Shown piece after piece: positions 16,671 to 25,294 of a stretch of 64,000 nucleotides of DNA (position 1 is the first letter of the stretch; the number at the start of each line of letters is the position of its first letter). Source of the stretch: Yoonia sp. I 8.24 (lineage in GTDB: Bacteria; Pseudomonadota; Alphaproteobacteria; Rhodobacterales; Rhodobacteraceae); contig NZ_JACXGQ010000004.1 of assembly GCF_022096995.1 (NCBI RefSeq), positions 310,001 through 374,000 on the forward strand, written 5' to 3'. The translations under genes and the position numbers were made by a program. The notes beneath the pieces were generated by a model that was given only the letters and a program-made list of their open reading frames with translations, was not told the origin of the DNA and ran no database searches.

Positions 16671-17699
16671 ATGAAACACACTTTACGCGTAGCCCTGACG
16701 GGTCTTTTGCTGGGTTCAACAGCCGTATCAGCGCAAACCGTTGAAGGCCCCGAAGTCAATTGGAGCTTTTCAATGTGGGGCAACCCACGTGCGCTATCCG
16801 CAGGGATGGAGGCCATCGCACAAGAAGTTGCCGCACAAACGGGTGGCAACTTTAACATCGAAATATTCTACGGCGGGCAACTGTCTGGTGCACGCGAAAA
16901 CCTTGATGGGCTCCAGCTGAACGCATTTGAAGGCGCCGCAATCTGCAATTTCTACCACCCCGGCAAAAACCCGGCTTGGATGGTATTTTCGCTGCCGTTC
17001 TTGCCGCTTGGTGACCCGGCCGTAGATCAATATGTACGTGCCAAAATGTTTGAACATCCCGCCATCGTCGCCGACATGGAAGCATGGAACGCGATGCCCT
17101 ATATGTCTGGCCTGCTACCGCAATACGAGATCCTCGGCAAAGGTGATGCACCAACCGAATTGAGCGGCTGGGAAGGCTTGCGGGTGCGCGCGGGCGGCGG
17201 GCTTGGCAGCGCGATGGAAGCGCTTGGCGCAACCAAGCAGACCCTGCCTGCGGGCGAAACATCAACGGCATTCCAACGGGGCGCGCTTGATGCTGCCGCA
17301 TTCCCCTACACATATGCGCACGTCAGCTTTGGCATCGCAGAAGAAGCCGATTGGTACACATCCAACCTTGCCCCCGGCACGTCAGAATGCGGATGGGTCT
17401 TTAACAAGACAGCCTATGACGCGCTCCCCGAGCAGTATCAGACCCTGTTGATGGATCTGCGCGGCATGGGCATGGACATCGAACAAGCCGCCTATGCGGC
17501 CCAAGACGAAATCAACCTGCCTATCTTCCAAGATACGATGCAGGAAATCGTCTATTCCGACGCCCAAATCGCTGAATTCCGCGAAGTTGCAGGACAGCCC
17601 GTTTGGGACGCATGGATCGCAGACAATAGCGAAAAATTCGATGCCCAAGGCCTGTTTGACGCCGTTTGGGCCTACGCAGAAGAAGCACAAAACCAATAG
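16671..17699 (+). CDS. dctP: TRAP transporter substrate-binding protein DctP (system 1)
   Basis: A 342-residue periplasmic receptor with a Sec signal peptide ending near residue 21 (AVSA/QT). The fold follows DctP: WSFSMWGNPRALS at the start, and WEGLRVRAGGGLGSAMEALG, which carries the conserved arginine that usually salt-bridges the ligand carboxylate. GGGAGGATGAC precedes the ATG. It is followed by a stem-loop and then dctQ and dctM, forming a standard DctPQM transporter. Context with MttB and a demethylase suggests a carboxylated N-methyl compound such as a betaine, but this is inference. Confidence 0.9.
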   Translation: MKHTLRVALTGLLLGSTAVSAQTVEGPEVNWSFSMWGNPRALSAGMEAIAQEVAAQTGGNFNIEIFYGGQLSGARENLDGLQLNAFEGAAICNFYHPGKNPAWMVFSLPFLPLGDPAVDQYVRAKMFEHPAIVADMEAWNAMPYMSGLLPQYEILGKGDAPTELSGWEGLRVRAGGGLGSAMEALGATKQTLPAGETSTAFQRGALDAAAFPYTYAHVSFGIAEEADWYTSNLAPGTSECGWVFNKTAYDALPEQYQTLLMDLRGMGMDIEQAAYAAQDEINLPIFQDTMQEIVYSDAQIAEFREVAGQPVWDAWIADNSEKFDAQGLFDAVWAYAEEAQNQ

Positions 17700-17708
17700 G
17701 TTTTTCTC

Positions 17709-17733
17709 GGTCGGTCCCTTGTCGGGGCCGGCC
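17709..17733 (+). other. intercistronic stem-loop after dctP
   Basis: GGTCGGTCCC pairs with GGGGCCGGCC (two G-U pairs) around a 5-nt loop 10 nt after the dctP stop. It separates the binding-protein gene from the membrane genes, with no downstream T-run. Confidence 0.5.
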
Positions 17734-17761
17734 GTCACATTTGATAAAATAGAGACCAACA

Positions 17762-18397
17762 ATGCCAGATGATACATCGGCAGACCGTAGTCTGCTTGCC
17801 CGGCTTCACCGCGGGTTTATCCCCATAGAGGACTTAGCCAATCTGCTGGCAGCCTTTGCGATCATGGCGTTGATGATCTTAGGTGTTCTGCAAATTGTAC
17901 TGCGCACCGTCTTTAATACCCCGATCGGCGGCTATATCGATCTGGTTGAGCTTTCGATGGCGAGCATGGCGTTTCTCGGGGCCGCTTACACCCAAAGAAT
18001 CGGCAGCCATGTGCGGATGGAATTGGTGGTCGGCAGCTTACGCGGTCGGGCGCTTTGGCTGCTTGAAGCCTTTGGCGCCGCAGTCGCAATGTTTATCATT
18101 GGCGTGTTGATCTATTACAGCTACGGCCACTTTATGCGCGCCTATACGCTGGGCGACACCACGATCGACGCTGAATATGTGACGTGGCCCTCAAAACTTT
18201 TGGTACCGATCGCGTTCTCTATCTGGTGGATACGGCTTGCGCTGCAATTCATCGGCGCGGTGCGGCTCTTTATCTATCCGCATGCGACACCAATTGGGGT
18301 CGTCATCACCAAAGACGCCGCCGAACAGGCCCAAGACGAAATTCACGAAGTTATGGGCGATGACGTCGACTTCTCTAATCCTGAGGATGAATCATGA
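17762..18397 (+). CDS. dctQ: TRAP transporter small permease DctQ (system 1)
   Basis: A 211-residue small TRAP membrane subunit with four predicted helices. Conserved features are GGYIDLVELSMASMAFLGAA and the HVRMELVVG motif that follows the second helix. An acidic hydrophilic tail of about 35 residues (DAAEQAQDEIHEVMGDDVD) extends the C-terminus. Its stop overlaps the dctM start (ATGA, 18394-18397), so both membrane subunits are coupled. It bridges receptor docking to the DctM transport subunit in the inner membrane. Confidence 0.88.
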   Translation: MPDDTSADRSLLARLHRGFIPIEDLANLLAAFAIMALMILGVLQIVLRTVFNTPIGGYIDLVELSMASMAFLGAAYTQRIGSHVRMELVVGSLRGRALWLLEAFGAAVAMFIIGVLIYYSYGHFMRAYTLGDTTIDAEYVTWPSKLLVPIAFSIWWIRLALQFIGAVRLFIYPHATPIGVVITKDAAEQAQDEIHEVMGDDVDFSNPEDES

Positions 18398-19749
18398 TTA
18401 TTGGTATCGGCATGTCCGACCCGTTCTTGGTCGGCGTTATTACACTGTGCCTGCTGCTTGGGCTCATTATCATGGGCGTGCGTGTGGTCTTTGCCGCCGC
18501 TGTGGTTGGCCTATTGGGCCTGATTGAATTACGTGGCTGGGGCCCGGCTGCGGGCATCGTCGGCACCATTCCGCATGCGAAATCATCGACCTACGCCCTA
18601 TCCGTCTTGCCAATGTTTATCTTTATCGGCTTTCTGGCATTCCACGCAGGCATGACCCAACAGCTGTTTGATGCCGCGCGCAAATGGCTGGGCTGGTTGC
18701 CCGGTGGTTTGGCGATTGCGACAGTCTTTGCCACCGCGGGGTTTGCCGCCGTATCAGGTGCGTCCACCGCGACCGCAGCGGTGTTTAGCCGGGTCGCGAT
18801 CCCTGAGATGCTCAAATACGGGTATAACAGACGCATGGCGGCGGGTGTTGTGGCTTCGGCTGGCACGCTCGCCACGTTGATCCCACCTTCTGCGATCCTT
18901 GTGATCTATGCGATTATTGTTGAGCAATCCGTCGGCAAACTGTTGCTAGCGGGCTTCCTGCCCGGCATTTTTTCGGCCATCGTTTATGCGGGCATCATTA
19001 TCGTTTGGGCGATGCTCAAACCCGAAGCCGCGCCATCCGTGACCGGTTTCACATGGGGCGACCGGATGCGCACCCTGCCCGGCATTTCACCGATTATCAT
19101 TGTTGTCGTGATCATCATGACATCGATCTACAGCGGCTGGGCAACCCCAACCGAAGCCGGCGCGCTTGGTGCGTTTGTGGTCTTTGTCTTGGCATTGGTT
19201 CGGGGCACGCCGCTCAGTTCGATCAAAGCGTCATTGATGGAATCAGCCAAGCTGACCGTGATGATCTTCTCGCTGATTTGGGGCGTTTTGATCTTTGTGC
19301 GGTTCCTTGGATTTTCGGGCATCCCTGGCGCGTTCACCGAATGGGTTGTGAACCTGCCCTATAGTCCAATGACGATCATGATCTGCATCTTGCTGGCCTA
19401 TGCTGTCTTGGGCATGTTCATGGATGCGATTGGGATGCTTTTGCTGACGCTTCCTGTTGTTTACCCCGCCGTTATCGCGCTTGGGTTTGACCCGATTTGG
19501 TTTGGCATTATCGCCGTAAAAATGGCCGAGATTTGCCTAATCACGCCGCCCATCGGGCTGAACTGTTTTGTCGTCAACGGCGTCCGACCCGACATTCCAC
19601 TTGGCGAAGTCTTCCGCGGCGTTGCATTGTTCTTTATCGCGGACGTCATCACCATTGCTGCGCTTTTGATGTTCCCTGAAATCGTCACATGGCTTCCGAA
19701 CTTTGACTTTGCCGCTTGGTGGTCAGGTCTTGGCACCGCAGCTAACTAA
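18394..19749 (+). CDS. dctM: TRAP transporter large permease DctM (system 1)
   Basis: A 451-residue polytopic protein that carries the substrate path and sodium coupling. The DctM signatures VSGASTATAAVFSRVAIPEM and AGTLATLIPPSAILVIYAI are intact, as is the late motif ITPPIGLNCFVVNGV. The start ATG 18394 overlaps dctQ; an internal ATG 18 nt downstream is also possible. It is followed after 9 nt by an HbpS-like gene in the same direction. Confidence 0.92.
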   Translation: MIIGIGMSDPFLVGVITLCLLLGLIIMGVRVVFAAAVVGLLGLIELRGWGPAAGIVGTIPHAKSSTYALSVLPMFIFIGFLAFHAGMTQQLFDAARKWLGWLPGGLAIATVFATAGFAAVSGASTATAAVFSRVAIPEMLKYGYNRRMAAGVVASAGTLATLIPPSAILVIYAIIVEQSVGKLLLAGFLPGIFSAIVYAGIIIVWAMLKPEAAPSVTGFTWGDRMRTLPGISPIIIVVVIIMTSIYSGWATPTEAGALGAFVVFVLALVRGTPLSSIKASLMESAKLTVMIFSLIWGVLIFVRFLGFSGIPGAFTEWVVNLPYSPMTIMICILLAYAVLGMFMDAIGMLLLTLPVVYPAVIALGFDPIWFGIIAVKMAEICLITPPIGLNCFVVNGVRPDIPLGEVFRGVALFFIADVITIAALLMFPEIVTWLPNFDFAAWWSGLGTAAN

Positions 19750-19758
19750 GGAAAGAAA

Positions 19759-20253
19759 ATGCGCTTACACACCAGCCTGCCGCTTGCAAAAGCAAACGCA
19801 ATCATCACCGAGGCGCTGCGCCTTGGGCGCGCTGCCAACCTGCTGCCTTTGACGGTTGTGGTGCTTGATGCTGGCGGCAAGATGGTCGCGATGCAATGCG
19901 AAGACGGATCAGGCGTGATCCGGTTCGATGTGGCCTTTGGCAAAGCCTACGGCGCACTGGGCATGGGCATTTCAAGCCGTCTCATCCGGGACCGATTAAG
20001 TGAACGGCCAACGTTTCAGGCGGCTCTTGCGACAGCATCAGATGGTCGGCTTATTCCGGTGCCCGGTGGCGTTCTGGTCGAAGACGCAGGCGTGACCATC
20101 GGCGCGGTCGGCATCAGCGGCGATACATCCGACAAGGATGAATACTGTGCGATTGAAGCGATCAAAGCCGCAGGTTACGTGTCGGAGCCCAGCGACCCCA
20201 ATCCAGATTGGCGCACGTCGTCCCTGTCGGATCATTATCCGGCATCGACCTAA
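19759..20253 (+). CDS. GlcG/HbpS family heme-binding-like protein
   Basis: A 164-residue protein of the GlcG/HbpS fold (PF03928). Typical elements are PLTVVVLDAGGKMVAMQCED, FGKAYGALGMG and the C-terminal IPVPGGVLVEDAGVTIGAVG, continued by GISGDTSDKDE. Members bind heme or small ligands, or accompany catabolic operons such as the glycolate locus without a proven enzyme activity. Position 9 nt after dctM suggests it is the last gene of the TRAP operon. It ends overlapping the convergent cupin gene by 4 bp. The role here is unknown. Confidence 0.85.
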   Translation: MRLHTSLPLAKANAIITEALRLGRAANLLPLTVVVLDAGGKMVAMQCEDGSGVIRFDVAFGKAYGALGMGISSRLIRDRLSERPTFQAALATASDGRLIPVPGGVLVEDAGVTIGAVGISGDTSDKDEYCAIEAIKAAGYVSEPSDPNPDWRTSSLSDHYPAST

Positions 20254-20807
20254 AGCGGTAGATCAATATGGCGGTGGGTTACCTGCAAGCGCGGCAATGC
20301 AGCATCAGCCGGATCCACCAAGGCAAAGGTGGATTTGCCTGCAAAAGACGCTGGGATCACCATAGCCCGGACAAAACTTGTGACGCCGATGCCCTGCAAG
20401 GCAACAGCGCGCACCGGGGATGTGATCGGTTCAAACCAACTGTCGCCCTCGCTGACGATTTGGGTATGACCCTCCGCCTCGATCCGCAGCGCCCCGCGTA
20501 CAAGATGGCGCAGGCCAGCGCCACTATGCGTGTGCCGATGCGCAACGGCCCCGACTGGAAAACAAACCTCATCCACGCGCAACAGTTTATCACTGTCAGG
20601 AATATCACAGGCATGGCTGCTCAGAACCCCTGCCCCGGCGGGCGCCGCTTCGGACAAAACAAACGTCAGGCCAGCATGCGGCAATTGATCGACAACTGTG
20701 GCTATACCCGCGGGGTCCAGCCCGGCAGTATCGTCGCGCGGCGTCCAAGAGATAGCCGCGCGAATGTCGACCTCTGCATCCCCGCCACGTATCAGGCTCA
20801 TAAACAT
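20250..20807 (-). CDS. cupin domain protein
   Basis: A 185-residue protein with a single cupin domain in its middle. The motif FPVGAVAHRHTHSGAGLRHL gives candidate metal ligands HxH plus a later His, and GDSWFEPITSPVRA forms the second cupin strand. I chose ATG 20805-20807 because GGGGGGAT lies 6 nt upstream; ATG 20822 has no site. It is convergent with the HbpS-like gene (4-bp overlap) and divergent from the polytopic membrane-protein gene at 20840. It may be a small-molecule sensor or enzyme; nothing more can be assigned. Confidence 0.75.
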   Translation of the reverse strand: MFMSLIRGGDAEVDIRAAISWTPRDDTAGLDPAGIATVVDQLPHAGLTFVLSEAAPAGAGVLSSHACDIPDSDKLLRVDEVCFPVGAVAHRHTHSGAGLRHLVRGALRIEAEGHTQIVSEGDSWFEPITSPVRAVALQGIGVTSFVRAMVIPASFAGKSTFALVDPADAALPRLQVTHRHIDLPL

Positions 20808-20839
20808 CAACAATCCCCCCATTCAGGGCAACCTAACTG

Positions 20840-22210
20840 ATGCGCGCGCTGCTTGCCATTGTGCTGATAGCTGATTCTGCGGCTGTTTTGGCCGCCAATA
20901 CATTTGGCGGGGATTTTGCGCATACCGTCGCACGCATATTATTTGTTGTCCTGTGCTTGCTTGGCATGAAGACAAGCACGTTACGCGAAATGCTTTTGTT
21001 TCTGGCGTCATTGATGCTCGCCGCTATCTTGTGGCAAGATCCGGAAGATCACGCAGCCTTGTTCATCGCGATGGACCTCGCTGCCTATTTCGCAGCTTTT
21101 ATCGCCCTGCTCACCGCGCTCAAACTCGCAGCCGAAAACTCGCAATCGGTATTGGCCGTCGGGCGGTATCTGACCCGGCAACCCACAGGGCGCAGGTTTG
21201 TCGCGACCGCCACGGGCGGACATATTTTGGGGGTGTTTCTCAATTTCGCAGCCGTAAGCCTGATGGCGCCATTGATCCAATCAACCACGAGACGCAGCGA
21301 TGGCAGCATCGACCACGACCTTGAACGCCGTCAGATGTCAGCCCTTTTGCGGGGCTTTGCGTGGATTTTGCTCTGGGCCCCCACAACGTTGGGGCAGGCG
21401 GTGCTTTTGACGTTGTTCACAGATATCGATCATATCAAAATCATCTGCGTTGGCATCGCGACATCCATGCTGATGATGGGCATCGGCTTGGCCTATGATC
21501 GGTTCGAGTGGCGCAATAGCACGCCGCCCGGAACAGAAGATGCGCCGCCCGCGTGGCCCGGCACCGCGCTTGTGCGATTGGGATGTGTCTGCGCAACGCT
21601 TATTGGTGCCACGGCAGTGCTTCAGATCACGATGGGGTTTAGTACCGCGCTTTCACTGATGTTTGTGGCCCCGTTGGTGACCTTTATCTGGTTCACATGG
21701 CAAAAACCCAAGGGGTTGCCACTATCCAATCAGATGACGTTATTTTGGCAGGCGCTCAAGACCGACGCGGCGGGATTGACGCGGTCCGCCATTGCGCTCG
21801 GGCTTTCTGGGTTCATCGGGCGTGCCGTGGCAGAGGTGCTACCACTTGCACAGATGAGCCAGCACATAGACCTCGGGGCGATACCCGGCTGGCTATTTTT
21901 AGCGATTTTGCCGATCTTGATCACGCTCGGTGGACAAATCGCGCTGAGCCCGATCATCCTTGTCGTGTTCATCGGACAGGTGGTGCAAACCTTTCCGGCA
22001 TTGCCCGCCGATCCAACGCATATTGTTTTCGCGCTCAGCGCCGGTTGGGCGATTTCAATGTTTGCATCCCCCAATGCAACGGCCACCTTACTGATCGCGG
22101 CGGCGTCCAAGATCCCGCCCACAACACTGACATGGCGCTGGAACCTGCGCTACGGCGCGATCTGCTATGCCGTGCTTGTCGGCATCTTTGCGCTGCTTGA
22201 AGCCGCATAG
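20840..22210 (+). CDS. polytopic membrane protein of unassigned family, transporter-like
   Basis: A 456-residue, highly hydrophobic protein with about ten to twelve predicted helices. I do not recognise its family with confidence. Features include the segment GRRFVATATGGHILGVFLNF, the loop RRSDGSIDHDLERRQMSALL, the cluster LRGFAWILLWAPTTLGQAVL, and a re-entrant-looking end FALSAGWAISMFASPNATAT. The paired TGGH...NF and ASPNATATL segments resemble the discontinuous helices of ion-transporter superfamily proteins (ArsB/NhaD/DctM-like), which is a hint and not an assignment. It is divergent from the cupin gene and convergent with nagA. Confidence 0.65.
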   Translation: MRALLAIVLIADSAAVLAANTFGGDFAHTVARILFVVLCLLGMKTSTLREMLLFLASLMLAAILWQDPEDHAALFIAMDLAAYFAAFIALLTALKLAAENSQSVLAVGRYLTRQPTGRRFVATATGGHILGVFLNFAAVSLMAPLIQSTTRRSDGSIDHDLERRQMSALLRGFAWILLWAPTTLGQAVLLTLFTDIDHIKIICVGIATSMLMMGIGLAYDRFEWRNSTPPGTEDAPPAWPGTALVRLGCVCATLIGATAVLQITMGFSTALSLMFVAPLVTFIWFTWQKPKGLPLSNQMTLFWQALKTDAAGLTRSAIALGLSGFIGRAVAEVLPLAQMSQHIDLGAIPGWLFLAILPILITLGGQIALSPIILVVFIGQVVQTFPALPADPTHIVFALSAGWAISMFASPNATATLLIAAASKIPPTTLTWRWNLRYGAICYAVLVGIFALLEAA

Positions 22211-22216
22211 GGCAAG

Positions 22217-23365
22217 CTAGCCTATCACCTGCACCGCGTCCTGACCCGTTATCGCGTCGCGCTTGCGATAAAGCGCGGTTCCCTTGTGTCCCGAAATCAT
22301 GCCCGCGGTGCCCGGATCACGCAGCAATTGGGCCGGGGTTGATGTCGCCCGCGCAAACGCTTGGCCGATATCGTCGCCTACCTGTTCAACCATCACATCA
22401 ATCGCGCGCGGCATGGCAAGGTCGGCGCCCGCAAGTGTTCCGTCATCCAACGTCAGTCGGCCGTCATGGCGAAACACGTCGCGCCCGTTAAGACTGAACT
22501 TTTGGATATCTGATCCGGCAGTAGCCATCGCATCGGTTACCAAGAACACGCGCTCTGACTGCGGCTTTGCAGCCAATGCAATACGCATCGTCGTTGGGTG
22601 AACATGGATCGCGTCCGCAATCAGCCCGGCATAGACATCGTCCCGCGCTAAGGCCGCGCCGACCAACCCGGGTGCGCGGCTACCCAATTGGCTCATGGCG
22701 TTAAACAGATGTGTCACACAGCGCGCGCCTGCATCAAATGCAGCGTGACAGGTATCAACATCCGCATCCGTATGCCCCAAAGACACGGTAATCCCGGCGT
22801 CAGACAACTGCTTGATTTGAAGAGGTGTCACGTTTTCAGGGGCAAGTGTAACCATCACATTGGCCAATCGATCAGCAGCGTTCAGCAATACGCGCAAATC
22901 CATATCATCCATCGCGCGGATCAAATGCGGATCATGCGCGCCTTTGCGTGCCACGCTAAGATGTGGCCCCTCGAGGTGAATACCGACAATCCCGTCGACC
23001 TTTTGCGCAATGGCCGCGTCAACCGCGTCAATGGCAGCGGCGGTCCGCGCGGGCGTATCGGTGATCAGCGTCGGAAGGATCGCCCCGGTCCCCGTCGTTG
23101 CATGTGCTTGCGCAATCACACGCAATGTTGCGACGGATTGATCATCGTTGAACATGACACCGCCGCCACCGTTGACCTGCAGATCAACAAACCGCGGGGC
23201 AATCACCCCGCCCGCCAAATGCGTGATCGGACATCCCTCAGGCAAAGCCTGACGCGGCAAAACAGACAGATAGCCATCGCCGCCCACACCCAAAGCATGG
23301 TCATCATGCAGGGTTTGCCCATCAAAGATCTGCGCGCCCAGATAGGCCTTTTTTACTCCGCTCAT
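22217..23365 (-). CDS. nagA: N-acetylglucosamine-6-phosphate deacetylase
   Basis: A 382-residue amidohydrolase that deacetylates GlcNAc-6-phosphate to glucosamine-6-phosphate. Diagnostic residues are all present: DLQVNGGGGV (61-70), HLEGPHLS with H130/E132, GHTDA with H198, THLFNAM with H219, and LVTDAM with the catalytic D278. I chose ATG 23363-23365 (MSGVKKAYLG) with GGCGGG upstream; it overlaps the kinase stop by 4 nt (ATGA). The open frame extends 74 codons further 5', but that is antisense-like sequence inside the kinase gene. The pair forms a GlcNAc salvage or cell-wall recycling step. Confidence 0.93.
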   Translation of the reverse strand: MSGVKKAYLGAQIFDGQTLHDDHALGVGGDGYLSVLPRQALPEGCPITHLAGGVIAPRFVDLQVNGGGGVMFNDDQSVATLRVIAQAHATTGTGAILPTLITDTPARTAAAIDAVDAAIAQKVDGIVGIHLEGPHLSVARKGAHDPHLIRAMDDMDLRVLLNAADRLANVMVTLAPENVTPLQIKQLSDAGITVSLGHTDADVDTCHAAFDAGARCVTHLFNAMSQLGSRAPGLVGAALARDDVYAGLIADAIHVHPTTMRIALAAKPQSERVFLVTDAMATAGSDIQKFSLNGRDVFRHDGRLTLDDGTLAGADLAMPRAIDVMVEQVGDDIGQAFARATSTPAQLLRDPGTAGMISGHKGTALYRKRDAITGQDAVQVIG

Positions 23366-24249
23366 ATCGACCCGCCTTGGTGTTCCGCCCGTGCCAGCGC
23401 AAAGGCACCGTCCAATGCGCTGCCCTTCGCATCCATTTTTCCGGCGAGATATGCAGGGAGCAAATACCGCGCGTAATGTGGCCCCAGCCCGCCAAGGAAA
23501 CAAAGCGCATCCCCCGGCTGAAACCCCAATTGCGTAAGGCCGCGCGCCATGTAATCCGCGCCGCGTTGCAAGATAGATTGCGCCCATATATCGCCATCAA
23601 TCGCGCCCGCAATGACCGCAGGGGCCAAGGTACCAAAATCGCTTGGCGTTGCGGTAGTTGCAAAGCCTACAACCGCGCTAGGGTCATCCCCATATTGCGC
23701 AAAAAGCGTGACCGACAGTTCTGACCACTCCGCCAGCCCATCATAACACAGAAGCACATGTTCGAGCGCCGCACGCCCCAACCAAGCCCCCGAGCCTTGG
23801 TCCGAAATTTGCAGCCCCCATCCGCCGACGGATCGCACAGCCCCTCCCTTGTTTGTAGCGACAATCGTGCCAGTCCCAACGGCTAGCAAGTAACCTTCTT
23901 GCCCTGCAAATGCGCCTGCCAATGTCGTGGCGCGGTCATCGGTAACGGAGACTTGCGCAAATGGCAGCGCCCCCGCGATACGCGATCTTTGGGTTGCAGT
24001 GATCGCTCCGGCCAACCCCAAATGCGCAGTGCCTGCTGCAAACGCGCTAGGCGCGATGCCCGCATTTTTTGCGGCGGCATCAATCGCAGCAATAACGTTG
24101 GTGATAGCACAATCGATATCAGTGGTAACATTGGCGCGACCGCCCTCAGCCTGCGCCAGCACACCCGCTTCGACCGTACCAATCGCAACCCGGCAGCCAG
24201 TTCCACCGCCGTCGACACCGATAATCACATTGCTTTGCAATTCGTCCAT
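23362..24249 (-). CDS. BadF/BadG/BcrA/BcrD-type ATPase, probable N-acetylglucosamine kinase
   Basis: A 295-residue ASKHA-fold kinase. The phosphate-1 loop VIIGVDGGGTGCRVAIG is at residues 8-24, followed by TDDRATTLAGAFAG, the phosphate-2 motif LAVGTGTIVA, and GWGLQISDQGSGAWLGRAAL. This series is characteristic of N-acetylglucosamine kinases in the BadF family. Coupling by ATGA overlap to nagA supports phosphorylation of GlcNAc before deacetylation. I used ATG 24247-24249 because it gives the usual short N-terminus, though no clear ribosome-binding site precedes it; an upstream ATG at 24318 is the alternative. Confidence 0.85.
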   Translation of the reverse strand: MDELQSNVIIGVDGGGTGCRVAIGTVEAGVLAQAEGGRANVTTDIDCAITNVIAAIDAAAKNAGIAPSAFAAGTAHLGLAGAITATQRSRIAGALPFAQVSVTDDRATTLAGAFAGQEGYLLAVGTGTIVATNKGGAVRSVGGWGLQISDQGSGAWLGRAALEHVLLCYDGLAEWSELSVTLFAQYGDDPSAVVGFATTATPSDFGTLAPAVIAGAIDGDIWAQSILQRGADYMARGLTQLGFQPGDALCFLGGLGPHYARYLLPAYLAGKMDAKGSALDGAFALARAEHQGGSI

Positions 24250-24334
24250 ATGGGTATCGTTATAATACCTCTTTGACGAATGATAGAACGCAGGGATCGG
24301 CGCCGCAGGAAATCGCAAGAAAGAACTGCACCGA

Positions 24335-25291
24335 TTATGGATTAACGGCCCGCTTTGCGACCGCCTGCAAAAGCACCTGAACGATCGCGCGCTGTTCGTC
24401 GGTAAACGACGACATCGCGATGTCAGGCTCTGGTCCGTCTAGATCGCTCGCATCAAACAATGCAGCCTCATCTGGAAAAAACTGCGCCCGAAGCGCTTCG
24501 TTATCCTCTGCAAATTTTGCAAGCAGCGCCTTTGCTGTCGCGTTGTCCATGACGCCCCCTGAAAACCGAGGGAGGTCTTGCTGCGGCAACGACCGGAAAA
24601 CACGCCGAATATGGACTTCAGGGACATTTTTCACCAGTTGCATCAGGTCTAAGACGTCTATTGAAGGCGTCGCATTCGCAGCGGACTGCGGCGTCGGGAA
24701 TCCGTCAGCTTGCGTATCAATCCCAAGCACCTGCAAGAAATCACGGACGACATCGCCTTGCGGAAATGATTTGGGATCAAACCTGCGAAACAAAAATTCA
24801 GCTTCAGGCCACGCGGTCTGCCAGGCGGCAACAATCCGACGATATTCCCCGCCGCCAGTGCCAAACTTAGCGATGAAATTCTCGAATCCGAACCGCGCCT
24901 TCGCCGTTTTCAGTTTTTGTTTGTAGGCGTTCGCAAGGTATTTATCTTGCCGCCGGAAATACCCAACAATCTTAACGCCCATGGGTTCTGGCAAGGCAAG
25001 AACGTCGCGTAGGGCCGCCGGGTTTACGCCCGAAAACATTTCAGAGGTCAGCACAAAATTTTGCAACGCGCTTTTGCTGATCAAATTGCGCACAACTGCT
25101 CCAATCTCGACGGCGCGGTCGTGGTTGCCGCTGCGCAACGCGACGCTCAGATCGTTGTAAGACCCGCTGCGGTGCCGTGTGAGGAAATCAAAGCCAAGGG
25201 GATTGAGGTAATCCTTATTGTCGCGCGTGAAACGCTGAATGGCCGTCGACCCCGTTTTGGGCGTTCCAATATGTATCCAAAGTGTACGCAT
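24335..25291 (-). CDS. sulfotransferase-like protein
   Basis: A 318-residue protein whose N-terminus LWIHIGTPKTGSTAIQRF (4-21) is the 5'-phosphosulfate-binding loop of PAPS-dependent sulfotransferases. A later VKIVGYFRRQDKYLANAYKQ (about 106-125) fits the 3'-phosphate-binding RxxxxxxSxY-type segment. It should transfer sulfate from PAPS to a sugar hydroxyl. It is the last gene of a four-gene minus-strand operon, 3 nt after a second sulfotransferase gene. The acceptor is unknown; neighbours suggest a surface polysaccharide. Confidence 0.8.
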   Translation of the reverse strand: MRTLWIHIGTPKTGSTAIQRFTRDNKDYLNPLGFDFLTRHRSGSYNDLSVALRSGNHDRAVEIGAVVRNLISKSALQNFVLTSEMFSGVNPAALRDVLALPEPMGVKIVGYFRRQDKYLANAYKQKLKTAKARFGFENFIAKFGTGGGEYRRIVAAWQTAWPEAEFLFRRFDPKSFPQGDVVRDFLQVLGIDTQADGFPTPQSAANATPSIDVLDLMQLVKNVPEVHIRRVFRSLPQQDLPRFSGGVMDNATAKALLAKFAEDNEALRAQFFPDEAALFDASDLDGPEPDIAMSSFTDEQRAIVQVLLQAVAKRAVNP

Positions 25292-25294
25292 AAC

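Noticed and set aside
20268..20840. 190-codon plus-strand frame antisense to the cupin gene
   Set aside because: The minus-strand cupin has a strong ribosome-binding site and recognisable metal motif; the plus frame has neither.
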